A stretch of 64,000 nt of DNA, taken from assembly GCA_000310025.1 (NCBI GenBank), contig FN649757.1, positions 321,005 through 385,004 on the forward strand, read 5' to 3'. Shown here in pieces: positions 1 through 10,823 of the stretch. Source of the DNA: Ectocarpus siliculosus (lineage: Eukaryota > Sar > Phaeophyceae > Ectocarpales > Ectocarpaceae). The notes below the pieces were generated by a model that did not search any database, was not told the DNA's origin, and was given only the letters and a program-made list of their open reading frames with translations. A program made the position numbers and the translations under genes. Within the stretch, counting starts at the first letter, position 1. Each line of letters opens with the position of its first letter.

Positions 1-1410
1 GGAGAAGAGCAGTGCGGTTCATCCGAGGGCACGACGTCTCACGTAACGAATCGTCTTTGTTTTGCTCATCATGTCACGGAGCGGAGTGGTTAATCCGTAT
101 GTGTAGACGTTTTTCTTTCTGACGGATTTAGTTTCCTCCGTGACATGAACCGCGCAAAACGGTGGCCTTGACGACGGTGCACCGTCAAACAAAAAGTGCG
201 CATCATTCCGACATCCGTACAAAATGAGGGAGTATTCCGTGAAATACGTTGGGTGCTGTGCACGGAGGCTATCAGTGACACCGTGCTTGTTCTTGCGGCC
301 AGAACAGCCCAAACGAACGAAAGAGTTGTCAATCTGTCCGTTAGCCTAGATCAAAACAAGGGACCATTGCACACATCGATACCTCCTCGACCTATTCGTT
401 CCTGGAACATGCACAAATCAGCAGCTAACTCCTTTGCCTCCTCTCCTGGTGGAACTGCCAGATCCAGGAAACACCAGGTGTTCTCATGTACCCATTATTC
501 ACCCCGCACTCACTACAAGAGAGCTCTACAGCCCAGCTACAGACGCCCCTACACTCAGGGAGATTCAAACTCGCGAACCAGTTGCCCTCCCGCACGAGGA
601 GCTCGGACGGATTCAGCTTTAGCCTTTCCACGAGATTGAGCCGCAAGCAGTTCCCCCAACTCATATGACGTATGGTCCAACTGTTTGATCTCCGGAGTTT
701 GATCGGGCGTCGAAATCTCAATACGGTCGAAGCCATTGCCTGCCAAACAAGGTTGTACGCGAACCCCAGCCATGAAACAAAATTCTTTCTGAATAGCAAC
801 TATTTATACTGCCGATGCAAAGATCACATAGATATGTCGTACCGGGGGGTACGCAGGTTCGCACGAGGTTCATATGTAAGACTCGCGCAGTGCAAAAGCC
901 GTGGCTCCATGAAAAACCGAGACTGTGTTGTCGTATAACCGTAGATTTCGCGGTTTGAACAGTGGAATCTATGGCGGAGTGTGCATAGCTCAAAATTATT
1001 TTTCCGTAATAAAACGCTTGTACGGACATTTGGGAACCTCAAGGACGTAGGGCAGCCGTATATTCTCCGAGGACACAATGCTACCGGAGCGGAGCGAGTT
1101 GTTGTGCACATATCACAGGGTGGAGGGTTTACAATGTTTCATTTGGAATCTCACGCAGTGGTTGCAACCGCACCGCTTTGCCCCGCTCCGCCGAGAAAAC
1201 AGGTTCGTGAACACCCCTGGTCCAGTTTACAGCAGAGAGATTGTGTAGAGGAACGAAACAAAGGCATCGCCTCCCACTGGACTTGCGACGCCACCTGTCG
1301 TGAATACATGCCTGTATGAACTTCGATGGTTGTTTCTCGTACATCAGCACACTGATGGACTCATTTCTCATATATGACGAACTTTATGGGTCCCTTCTGA
1401 CTCTGGCTCT
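1..1410. repeat. Dispersed repeat, copy A (window-truncated)
   Basis: This 1.4-kb segment is a diverged copy of the sequence at about 37,735-38,837 continued at 45,925-46,345. Shared blocks include the stretch near 150-200 (CTTGACGACGGTGCACCGTC) and the block near 1,010-1,030 (AACGCTTGTACGGACATTT). I see no recognised protein in it; the short ORFs in all frames are not conserved between the two copies. It starts at or before the window edge, so its true left end is unknown. Copy A has no insertion at the point where copy B is split by the Copia element, so it serves as the empty-site reference. Confidence 0.75.
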
Positions 1411-1589
1411 ATTTCCACTTTAATCCAATCTGCAAACAGAAAGCAACCAACCTTCGCGCCGTTGACATATTTTGCGTTCAACTGCCATCAGTATAAGAAA
1501 CCATGAAAAGCTCGGATGGGGCGTACGCGGGAACGAAGTTGAGCGCTCCTCGGTGACCTGTCCTCTCAAACCTCATGGCCATAAGGCAT

Positions 1590-2710
1590 TGATCTACACA
1601 ACTCCTTACACCACTTCGTATGGGAGCATAAACTTGCGGGAGAAGTTAAAGATTGCAATATTTTCTCAACACTTTTCTGATGTGCGCTGTTTTTTGTAGC
1701 AAACAATTGCGCCACATATTTAGAAACTTTTACTTTTGACAATAATCGCGCGTTCTGGAGCAAAACCGATTGCGAGCTTCAACTTTTCTCGCGACAAACG
1801 TGCCGGAACAAAAATCGCGGCGAGACTTCCCGCAATTCACGTCAAGCACGTACCCCTACGACACACGTAGACCCACTCTCCAGCTTCGATTGGAAGGCAC
1901 CGTGTTCACCGACATCTCGACGAATGCTAAATGAGTTTCCTCGTGAATGGTATCAGGAAGGAGGTGATGCCTTGGGCTGTTAGACGATGCCAAGGTTGGC
2001 GCCGTGAGGTGCCGAATGCGCCGGGACATAAAAAAAAGTTTGTGTTGACGAACGAATGTCAATGGCCACGAGAAGATAGTTCAAAGTTTGGTGTTTTTGA
2101 CTGCCACGGGTTTGGTTTTCCACCGAAACATTTTCGAAGGAGAAAGCAACAGGAATGGCAATGCGACTCGGCGAGAGGTCGCTCTCTGCTCTATTTTTCA
2201 TGCTAACGGTTTGGTACCGTGAGATATCGTGCGCGTTGCGGAAAAACGCTCATGTTGACCCTGAATATCCCACGTCAGAGAGCGGTTGGTGCAAATCCGC
2301 CGGGATTGTGTGCTCTGGGTTGGTTTCCAGCTGCAACGTTTTGAAGGAGGAAACAACAGCAATGCCACTCTGATCAGGTAAGCTGCCTTGAAGTATCGTG
2401 AGTGTGGAGGGAAAAAGTTGTAACCACCCTCTCCCGCGCGCCCTGGCCGATTTCTTAGGCATGAACAGCAAAAAATCGAAACATTTAACGCGGAGGGTGT
2501 GCCTGCTTCTCGCCGTCGACAAAAACAAAAAGGATCACACCTCGGCATTCCACCGGCCCCGTGTAGGAAACTTCCTTCCACTCATCATAGTGAGCGTGCA
2601 ACAAAGGTGCTTTCGACGAAAGTTCCCCCCATAAGTTGAAAATATGCTTTAACTTCTCTCGCAACTTTATGCTCCCATAAAAAAGGTGTTGGTGGACGTG
2701 GAGGTCTTCT
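1590..2710. mobile_element. 1.1-kb element with long imperfect terminal inverted repeats
   Basis: The sequence at 1,621-1,650 (begins GGGAGCATAAACTTGCGGGA) is the reverse complement of 2,649-2,678 with about 28 of 30 positions matching. Weaker pairing continues on both sides, so the arms may be about 60-70 bp. Translated outward-in, both arms give nearly the same peptide (YGSIKLREKLK-like), but this may only reflect DNA identity. No transposase was recognised between the arms. The interior also holds an imperfect direct duplication (about 2,104-2,170 and 2,316-2,375, sharing TTTTGAAGGAGGAAACAACA-like sequence). It is probably a non-autonomous DNA transposon; no target duplication was identified. 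Confidence 0.5.
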
Positions 2711-3690
2711 GCACAGTTACTCTTTCCCCACCCCATGGGATGCACCCTTTTCCGTGCCACATCTCAACACTCGGAAACCCGCCCCTGCGAAACCACGTGT
2801 TTCCTGCAGTCCCATCACCGATAATCTTTTTGCTTCGCTGCCTCGTGCAAGACACTGCAGGCTCGCCCGTACCCATTCGCCCCGTTTACAGCCAGAGTCC
2901 GCAAATTCCAGGTGGCTATCCTAAGAAGTCGAACCTGCTGTCGCTTTGGGGGGGCGCGTGCTATTTGGGGACCACCCTATGCTTCGCGCGCCCCGTCCTT
3001 TTGATCCTTCTTCCCCTATTTCATTAAAAATTATTGCCATGCGGACTCTCGGGTTATCGTAGAAGTGGTTGACGTACAAGTCATGCCGGCCGGTGCTTGC
3101 CTTTTATACGAGAGTTGGTCTTGGTCCCGGAGCGGTGTGACCCTCCAGCTGTGGACTATTTATTTTTTTCTCTCTGGTGCATACCCCGACGGCTTGCGGC
3201 TTGCGGTGACTCTGCCACCATCGTGCTCTCTCTGCTGCTGCATGGCCCCGGTGTCCAAACCGGGGCATTAGGATCCAGTCTCATTTTGCAGCTGCCCAAG
3301 CTAGCTAGGTCACGATCTACCGCGATCTTACGACAGCGGTATCTCCCGACCGCGTGTGTGTTCTATTTCGTGATATTACTCAGAAATATCATATTACCGA
3401 ACTTATTTATTGAGCGCCTGCCGTTTTTGTAGGTATTTGTACTTGAGTTAAGACAGGTATGAACTTTATGTTGAAATCAAAGGAGACATGCGGAGTACAC
3501 GCATGGTACAGTACGTATCTTTCGAGCAGCCTCTACCGCCGCCCAGTGCGAGAATCGGCGATTTTTGCGTTTCCCGATGCCTTCCGACTGGTCCTGTGGG
3601 TCTCGTGTGCTTTCTCTGATCCTCTTGCGTTATTTCCGAAATCAGGCAACATCGAAATCGGTTTGTTGTGCCACCTTTCGGTGTGGTGAC
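2711..3690. other. Intergenic, no gene recognised
   Basis: Several open frames of 70-110 codons run through this stretch, but none shows a recognisable domain and none has convincing splice signals. I see no repeat structure here apart from short homopolymer runs. Confidence 0.5.
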
Positions 3691-3693
3691 AGG

Positions 3694-3841
3694 ACCCTAT
3701 ATAAGGGGGGGCCTATGTAGTCTAGAGTCCAGGGGGTGTTATCCACCGTATTCTCCGGACGACTATTGTTCGTCGCAATTGTACAGCAGTAGGAATATTC
3801 TCGAGGTACTGCTGTAGGGTTGCACTACATAGGGCCCCCTT
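3694..3841 (+). promoter_or_regulatory. TATA-like box followed by nested hairpin
   Basis: A TATA-like sequence (CCTATATAAGG) ends at about 3,705. Directly after it, the arm at 3,703-3,721 (AAGGGGGGGCCTATGTAGT) pairs with 3,824-3,841 (ACTACATAGGGCCCCCTT). Inside that loop, TACAGCAGTA (3,782-3,791) pairs perfectly with TACTGCTGTA (3,807-3,816). The hairpin lies about 80 bp upstream of the left end of the DIRS-like element. It could be a small inverted-repeat element, a promoter with a structured leader, or a small-RNA precursor; the sequence alone does not decide. Confidence 0.4.
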
Positions 3842-3922
3842 GGCGAACAGCAACCACCGACGGTGAAAACAAACTTTACCCAACGTTCCTCGCTCACCCT
3901 GTACGAAACTCTGCTACCACTG

Positions 3923-4088
3923 CTGATGGATTCTCAAAAACCAGAAATGAAGAAAGAGGTAACGATTTCAAAATTCTCCAGACATAAAGAACCAGAACAC
4001 AGGAGAAGAAAGTACACCCTCTCACATTCCTTTTATCAAACCTGGGCAAGACAGGAAAACAGAGGAAAAGAGAGCCTCCTTTTGAGAC
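3923..4088 (+). repeat. Split direct repeat A1 of the DIRS-like element
   Basis: These 166 bp match 12,543-12,706 at roughly 92-95 percent by eye, with small indels (for example GAGGTAACGATT here, GAGGTACGATT there). The repeat starts in CTGATGGATTCTCAAAAACC and ends in CTCCTTTTGAGAC. The sequence just upstream (about 3,845-3,922) is flank, because a diverged copy of it occurs at 48,090-48,170 without the element. Confidence 0.85.
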
Positions 4089-4328
4089 GCTCTATCATCC
4101 GCTCGCGCCCCCCCTCTGCTCGAGCGGCGCCCGCGACCGTCCGTCCCGCTGGGATTAGTTCTTTCCCCCTGTTTGTGTCTCTCTTCGTGCGCTTCTTTCT
4201 CTTCATCATGGCAGCGGCGGTACCGCACTTCCGGCTGGAGGACCTTCGCGAGCCCGGGCCCGTGACGGTCATAGAAGACCTTTTATGACCTCTGCGCACC
4301 AGCGAGCGGCGGCGAGGGCAGCGAGCGG

Positions 4329-4892
4329 GTGATGGCTTTGACCCGCTTGGGTGTGCTGCCGCACGGGCGGCAGCTGGAAGCCGCTTCCCTCGACGACGTG
4401 TGTAGGGTGTTTGGCGCGTTGGTCGACGCAGGCTCCGCCAGCGACAAGCCCAGCATGATGGCCGTCGGCCTTCCCGCGCGTGAGAACGCCGGCTCCGCGG
4501 CCGTCGGCGACGCCCGCATGAAGGCGGCCCTCGCCCAAGCGCTGCTGCAGTACCTGTGGCGCTGTGACAACCACGGCGGTTTCCGGATGTCCGCGACCGC
4601 GGTTCTCCTCCCGGCTCTACCCACAATGGCAGCCGCACCTTCAGCAGCTGGCGGAGCCACTTCTTCTCCTCCTCCAGCGGCGAGCGGACCAACCTCTTCC
4701 CCTCCTTCGGCGGCGTCGTCTGGTGCGGCAGCGACCGCTGCCCCTCCCTCTTCCCCCACAGCCACCGCGAGCAAGCGCCTCCTGTCGGAGATCTCGGGCG
4801 CAGCAGCAGCCCTGGACGAGGAGGGCGTGGACGGAGATGGCGAGCCCCGCGAGAAAAAGCGGTCGTTGATATACACCAGCATATCGAGCAAG
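4329..4892 (+). pseudogene. Gag-like protein, N-terminal part (DIRS-like element)
   Basis: The open frame starts MALTRLGVLPHGRQLEAASL and continues through an Ala/Ser/Pro-rich middle to a basic stretch (REKKRSLIYTSISSK). It then meets a strong splice-donor-like site, AGCAAG|GTGAGT, at 4,892/4,893. Position (first ORF after A1) and composition fit a DIRS-type gag. A preceding open frame starting at 4,208 (MAAAVPHFRLEDLREPG) ends at a stop 4 codons into the junction region and may be the true start separated by a frameshift. I could not match the donor to a phase-compatible acceptor, so an intron is possible but unproven. Confidence 0.45.
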
Positions 4893-5399
4893 GTGAGTCG
4901 CTTCCATCCAAATTTTGTGCTTGCTCGCTCTCGGCAGACCCACGCCCCACAGCAGTTGTTTCTCTCCGTCCCTCGGAGTACTGTTGTTATATGTTCGGCG
5001 CTGTGGCTCTAGTTCGTCTATGTCTCCCACTCTCCGCATACTTGTGTTCGTTCTAGGCTCTCACCGCCGTTTTCCGGCGTACACCACGGCTGGCTACCCG
5101 CGTTGTTCCATCGCACGATGCCCACATGACGCGTGGCAACTTTTTGTTTTCAACCTCCTCTCTGTTCCCGCGTCGGGGCACCCGGCTTACGTCGGTGCGC
5201 TTTGTGTATGGCTGGGAGATCCTTAGGTTTGCCTGGTTGCATTGCTCTTACATGACTACGGGCGTGGGTCGCCATTTGGTTTCTGTTATCTTTATGGACC
5301 TCCTGATGGGTGGACATGCGCGTGTCTATTATCTGGCGTTTCGTGAGCGGTACCACGCGCTAGGATTTTATCTTGTTTATTCCTTGCACGACTGCTGTC

Positions 5400-6490
5400 C
5401 AAACCCCGCCACAATTTGCGGCCAACCCACCACCTTGAGACCGCATTCTACACCGCTGCTGCGGGACACGATCGCCTCCGCGCGATAGTTCCCTTCCGTT
5501 TGTCTACCTCCCCTTTCTCTCGCTATGCACCCCATTCCCTTTCCTCATTTATGGACATTTTTCCCTTGTCCCGTTTATGGGAGATTTTTTCTCGGCCCCT
5601 TTTTTCTGTTGTTCTGTACGCGATGGCGGCATTTCAGATTTTGTTCTCGCGCTCCTGCCGCTCGCTCTCCACAGCTCAGTTTCCTTTGCCCGAATCTGGA
5701 GCTGTGTCTTTACACGTGCTCTCGGCGCATCGTTTTTCTTTCTCATACGCTGCCCATCTTCTTTGGGTTGTTTATTTATTATTTTGTTGTATCTTTCCCC
5801 CGCCGTTGTTCACATCGGCTTCTCATGCGTTTCGTCTCCTTTCAAATCCGTCTCGGGGCATTACGTTTCTTTCTCATGCGATACCCATCTCTCTGGGGTG
5901 CTTAATTAATTGTTTAATTTGTTCTTCTTTCTCACGCCAGTGTTCAAACCGGTTTTCTCACAAGTTTTTCTCCGTTATCTCAGGCTCAGGAGTGTGCTGC
6001 CCATGTCTCTGCGGTTTTTCTATCTCGCACCGTTGTTCGACCCGGTTTCTCAAGCTTTTATCTCAAGCTCCGGGGTGCTTTGCCCATCTCTCTAGGGTTT
6101 TCTTTCTCGCGCCGTTTTCACGTCGGTGTCTCAAGCGTTTCTCCGCTATCTCAAGCTCTGCCCATCTCTCCGGGTGCTCTCTTTTCGATCGATCTCTCGA
6201 GCATGTCGCCGCTATCTCATGTTCAACTGCACATCTCCCCGGGAGCTCTCATTGCAGTTCGTTTTCCTCTCGTGTTTCTCCACTCTCTCATGTTCATGGG
6301 TGTTTTTTCCCCGTCTCTCCGGGTGTTCTCATTTCGGTTTTGCGGTCGCATGTATGCTCACGGACCCCTGCGCTCCCACACTTTCAGTGGCTTTCTTTCG
6401 CAGACCGCCTCTCGGTCATTTCTTGCTCACGTTTCTTTCGGAACCATGTCCACGCTCGGCTCTTGCCCTTTCCGCCGCCCTTCTCTCACG
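5400..6490 (+). repeat. Pyrimidine-rich degenerate minisatellite
   Basis: About 1.1 kb of T/C-rich DNA is built from loosely repeated units of roughly 80-95 bp. Each unit contains variants of CCCATCTCTCxGGGTGCT, TTTCTCGCGCCGTT and TCTCAAGCGTTTCTCCGCTA. It separates the two gag-like parts of the DIRS-like element. The 361-codon open frame across it is Ser/Phe/Arg-rich because of the base composition, and I do not regard it as a gene. If gag is spliced, this tract would be the intron, with its pyrimidine run ahead of CAG near 6,509. Confidence 0.6.
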
Positions 6491-6509
6491 TTTTCCTTTA
6501 AGTTCGCAG

Positions 6510-7165
6510 CCCTGTGGACAGGTTTGCTCAGCAGCGTTAGCGGGCTAACCACCTTCGACGCGGCGCTCAAATACCAGCGGGTGCTGGAGATCCATGGAAA
6601 GGTTCGGGAGCTTGCACGGTTAGCCGCAATGGACCCAGCCCTCAACGTTGAGCGGGCCTTTGTAGATATGCTCATCGTTGGCATAGATGCAGCTATGTAG
6701 TGTGGCCGCCCGGACGCGGGTGCCGTCTGGGTCCACGACAAGCTCATGTCGCAGACCGAAGAGGGTAGGCAGATTAACAGGGGCAAGGTAGTAAAGGAAC
6801 TGTCGGCCATCACCAAGTTCTTGGGGGGGTCCAAGCCTGCCCCGGCTCCGGCCGGGGCTTGGGTCCCGCCTCCTGTGCACCCTATGGCCCTCGCCCCGCA
6901 TTTTGGGGGTTACAGCCCTTACAGTATGCCGCCGCAAGGGGGACAGCCCGGCCACGATACCCCCGGGCGCGGATCCGGGGGGAGGCACCGGGCCTATGGG
7001 GGCCGCGGCGGCCGCGGCAGTGGCCGCAAGACCGCTTTGTGCAACACTTGCCGCCGAGCCGGCAAGACCGGGGCCGACACAGAGCACTCGTACCGCGTCT
7101 GTCCCATGGTGCAGAGCCACAAGTGCCACGGTTTCGGGCATGTTAGTCAGAACTGCCCCGACTAG
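6510..7165 (+). pseudogene. Gag-like protein, C-terminal part with zinc knuckle
   Basis: One frame reads through VLEIHGKVRELARLAAMDPA, an in-frame TAG at 6,698-6,700, then MSQTEEGRQINRGKVVKELS, a Pro/Gly-rich linker, an RGG-like basic stretch (YGGRGGRGSGRK) and a cysteine/histidine-rich end. That end includes CNTC and CHGFGHVSQNC (a C-x4-H-x4-C zinc-knuckle half), and the frame stops at 7,163-7,165. Zinc knuckles of this kind bind RNA in retroelement Gag proteins. The internal TAG makes it a probable pseudogene unless the upstream part is not translated. Confidence 0.6.
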
Positions 7166-7910
7166 ATAGTTTCGTGACTTTAATGACGCGGTGCGCGTTG
7201 TTATTTCTCGTTTGCTAGTTTCCGGTTGTTTACGTTCTTTCCCCTTTCGAAGGGCTCACCTGTTGTCTAGCGACACGGGACGGGTTTTTTCTCTCGTTTC
7301 TGTGAGGTTTTTCTGTTCGGTCGGTTTCCTCCCGTGGTTTTCCTTTCGTAGTTGGGCAGAATATCGACCAGTCTCCTCGCCAGGCGGTCCTTCCCCGCGG
7401 GTTTCGTAGACGCTCTCCATGTTCTTTAATCCCTCGGTTCAACCCACATGTCTCTTGATCTCGACTCGAGGTTCACAGCGGCATTCTCGGCACTGTCGGA
7501 CCGCCTTCGTTTTCCAAATACTCGCCCCCACCCATGCCTCGCGCGTGTCGGGGAAGGCGAGGCCCGACCATGTGTTTTCCGGTCTGATGGGCGAAATATA
7601 ATGCCACTAATTTCACAGTGCCAACGGGTATCCTCTGTACGGTTATCCTATATACTCGCATGACCACCAAACCACCTCCCCCGACATTCCTGTTTGCCTA
7701 ACCCGAAATTACTGGTCGTATATATCTTTCTCGAGTAGTTTCCACCGCCTCTGCACCATTCCCTTTCTTTGTTTTGACTTTGGTCGACGGTTGAACGCGC
7801 GGATCGATTCATGTAGGTTAGGGTTTAGATGGGCGAAAACTTGCCCACTTTGTTTGCTACTTTCCCTACACATATGCAGCCTAGGTTACACGTGCGGCTA
7901 AAACACGACG
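7166..7910 (+). other. Gag-RT spacer of the DIRS-like element
   Basis: No coding sequence was recognised between the gag stop and the first RT-proximal frame. The stretch is T/C-rich with a short TAGGTTAGGGTTTAG near 7,815. No internal promoter can be assigned. Confidence 0.4.
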
Positions 7911-7916
7911 TTAGTC

Positions 7917-9347
7917 ATGGCCACAGGCTTGGTCCCGACACCAGAGATTTTCCTCCGCGTACTTCATGCGCGCTACAGGTCGGACCGGGAGCAAACTTAT
8001 TCCTCGCCGAGAGAGCCTCACGTACGGCGCACATTCGTGCGCGGGGACCTACTCAGCGCATCAGCGCAACAGTCAACCGTGGACCTCTCTGACATCGGAC
8101 AACTTCAACAATCTCACTACCTACCCGACCAAGCTCGGATGTGGGTGACGGACGATTTCGTTCCAGCTCACCTACAGACCTCGGTCGAGTTCTGGCGCAA
8201 CGAAATGTTGCAAGACACCCCTGTTGGGGGATCGCAACGCCCTATTGGGGTGGGTGGAAGAAGTCAACGTTCACGACTTCGTAGATAACAAGGCGACAGG
8301 CATTTTTCAAGGTCGATCGTACAACGGCGCTGACCTTACCTCGGTAAATCTGCCGAACCACGTTCCCGACGAACACGTACCATGGGTCACGAGTGAAATA
8401 GCCAAGCTCGCGGCGACTGGCTGCGTTGCAAGGTGGAAAATTGTCGCCGACGTTAGCGTGCACCCCAAACCGCAGATGGTGCTTCCGTTGGGTGTCGAAC
8501 CCAAGAAGCCCGGTTAATATGGGACGCGAGATGGTTGAATCTCATGTGCCATCATCGCCCTTTCGGCATGGATGGCGTAGGCAAAGTGGCTCAGTGCGCT
8601 TGGGCAGGAGCTCACCAAGTCACTATCGATCATAAGACTGGATACCACCACGTTGCCCTAGACAAAGGTTGCTGGCAATATTTCGGTTTCGAATGGGAAG
8701 GTGGGGTATACGTGTTTACAGCGCGAGCATTCGGGTGGTGTTCAGCCCCGTTCATATCCGCTTCCCTTTCCGAAGCAGTCGCTCGGTACCTGAGAGCACG
8801 AGACATCCCCGTGCTTACATGGATCGATGATTTCTATCTGGCCAATTTTCGGTCGACTCGCAGACTTAGCTATGACGAGCAGCGGAAAGCGGCTCAGACG
8901 ACCGCGTATGTCGTTTTCGAAGTTTTCTACAGAGCGGGGTACTTCATTTCGTTGAAGAAGTGTGAGCTCATCCCTACGACGCGCCTAGTTTTCCTTGGGA
9001 TTATCTGTGATTCCGATCAGCAGCGTTTCGAGATCCCAGAGAACAAACTCTCCACGCTCGAGACCATTCTCGTCGACGGTATTACGTCTGAGTCCATCTC
9101 CTTTCCGATGTTAGAGAAGCTCGCAGGCAAATGCACTAGTCTCTCGGTGGCGGTTCCGGTGGAGGCTCTCTATACGCACCATATGTATAAGAGCGTAACA
9201 GCTTTTCAGAGACGCGGCGGTCGCAAGCCCAGCATGGAGATAGAGATCCCGGCGAACAGCAGTCTTATAATCGAGTTGCGACGTTGGCGAGAGGTTCGTA
9301 AGCATTTTAACGGGGGTCGCGGTATCGTGCTGAACATAAGCAACTAG
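7917..9347 (+). pseudogene. Reverse transcriptase of the DIRS-like element (frameshifted)
   Basis: The RT reads in pieces. MATGLVPTPEIFLRVLHARY (7,917 on) is followed by a frame change near 8,224-8,290 to HVPDEHVPWVTSEIAKLAAT, and a second near 8,510 (PLGVEPKKP, then RLIWDARWLNLMCHHRPFG). It then stays open to the stop at 9,345-9,347. Family motifs are clear: GYHHVALDKGCWQYFGF, FGWCSAPFISASL and the catalytic WIDDF (about 8,822), which corresponds to the YxDD box. LVFLGIICD follows in the thumb-proximal part. The domain order and the WIDDF-type box fit DIRS-group RTs. At least two frameshifts disable it. Confidence 0.8.
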
Positions 9348-10782
9348 CTCTTACCGGAGCATCTGATGCTTCCTCCAGCGGGTGGGGGGGGGGGGGTGGG
9401 GGTGGTGGGGGTGTACTCATAGTCGTGCATGCCGTAGTCGTTAGACCATTAACCTCGCATTCCTACAAAGTCGGGACGGAGCACGCCGGGTTCTCACCGG
9501 ACCAGGTTCTCACAGCACCAAGCGCGAAGCGCCGTGAGGTATTTGGCGAGTCGCATGAAGGGTGAGCTGCATCCTGCTAAGGGTGTTCGGCATCTTGTGC
9601 TTATTTCCTTGCGTACGGATGACAGCTGCGTATGACTTAATATATTTTCTGGTGCTTTCACTTCCAGAGACAGTTGTAAGCACTGTGTAACTGCCTCGAG
9701 GATGCTTGACCATTTTAACACAACGTGGTGCAATCATCCCCGTTGCGCGGAGGGAGGGTTCTCCAACCCACACAACATGATCTACTCGACGACCATTATG
9801 GCTACCGCAAAAAACAAAAACCAGAGGTAAAAACAAAACAAAACGGTAACCTGGTTGCCGAGTTCACGAAGTGAATTGGCTTGTTTTACAACGTCGTTGC
9901 CAAGCGACGAAAACCCAGGGCGGGGGGGGGGGCTCATTCGGAGTCCAGGTCAACCCGTTTTCAAAGCGGGTGGAGATTTCCCGCCACAGGTCGCGCAGCA
10001 GCATATCAATGTGCAGGAAGGGTACCTCTTCAGCAGACTCTGCACCATTTTCAAATAGCCAGCCTTCTCAGCTGGCCGGGTCCACGCTCGTTTCCAATGT
10101 AGACAGCAAGGTCTTACACGACGCCTTTAAGAGGGGGCGAGCCTCCAACACTTTCATGCACGAGATTATTACAGATCTGTTCTGGTTGCAAGTGCGACAC
10201 GATTTCACGCTAAAGCTGAAGTGGGTGAGCTCCGAGGCTAACGCTGAGGCCGACGGCATTTCTAGACCAGGGTCGGACGATTTTGTGAGATTAAACGAAC
10301 AGATGTTCGGCGAACTGTGCGCGTGGGCCGGAGAGCATGTTACCATGGATTCAATGGCCACACCTGCCTCGGTTCACAAGAGATGGGTGGATGGGCGCTG
10401 CACTAGCGAAGACTTGCCATTTTACTCTAGATATCAGGGATGTGCCGGGGTTGACGTGCTCACACGCAATGTTCGGTTCATGCCTGGTTCAAAGCCCGAG
10501 GAGTGTTTCGGCTTCTGTTTTCCCCCGACCGGTATGGTCGGCGTGTTTCTTCAACACTTGGAGGAGTGTCAAGCAAGGGCGCTTGTGATCGTCCCGGATC
10601 AGAAGCAGTACTGGTTTCCGAGGATAGCGAACGCAACTACGCGGTCGCGAACGTTGTCAACTAGCAGCGGGGGTGAGTCGCCCTTTTTCCGGGTACATCA
10701 CCAAAAGGGGTCCGAGCGTTTTCGTTTCAAACGGTCGGGAATGCTAGCAGTAGTAGTGGATTTCACGCGACATTTAAAGTAA
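9348..10782 (+). pseudogene. RNase H and downstream block of the DIRS-like element, split by retroposon X
   Basis: RNase H begins in a new frame right after the RT stop (LTGASDASSSGWGG, about 9,350-9,390). A foreign retroposon interrupts it from about 9,412 to 9,921. The domain resumes as GDFPPQVAQQHINVQEGY and, after another frame change, STLVSNVDSKVLHDAFKRG and WVSSEANAEADGISR, the usual end of a DIRS RNase H. The same frame continues into a conserved block (CFGFCFPPTGMVGVFLQHLE and VIVPDQKQYWFPRI) that resembles the region found between RNase H and the recombinase in DIRS-like elements. It stops at 10,780-10,782. Function is lost. Confidence 0.75.
9412..9921 (-). mobile_element. Short retroposon X, copy 1 (inserted in RNase H)
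   Basis: About 510 bp match copies at 54,747-55,289 and 57,672-58,180. On the minus strand it begins near GTTGGGTTTTCGTCGCTTGG-like sequence and ends ...CATGCACGACTATGAGTACA followed by a C-rich tail (the G-run 9,383-9,411 on the plus strand). A second G-run flanks the other end (9,921-9,932). The RNase H codons on the two sides, GW-GG and GG-LIRSPG, join across a G-run, so the target was itself a G-run. No protein is encoded. A box near the middle of the minus strand (GGTCGAGAACC in copy 3) resembles a polymerase III B box, but no convincing A box was found. Confidence 0.75.
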
Positions 10783-10823
10783 TAGACTCCTTATTCGGTT
10801 TCCCTTCCCAACATGTCTCGTTC

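Noticed and set aside
4036-4950. 304-codon minus-strand ORF
   Set aside because: Arg/Ser-rich antisense frame of the G+C-rich gag-like sequence; no domain.
5416-6501. 361-codon plus-strand ORF
   Set aside because: Composition is that of a T/C-rich degenerate repeat (Ser, Phe, Arg, Leu); other frames are also open and no domain is visible.
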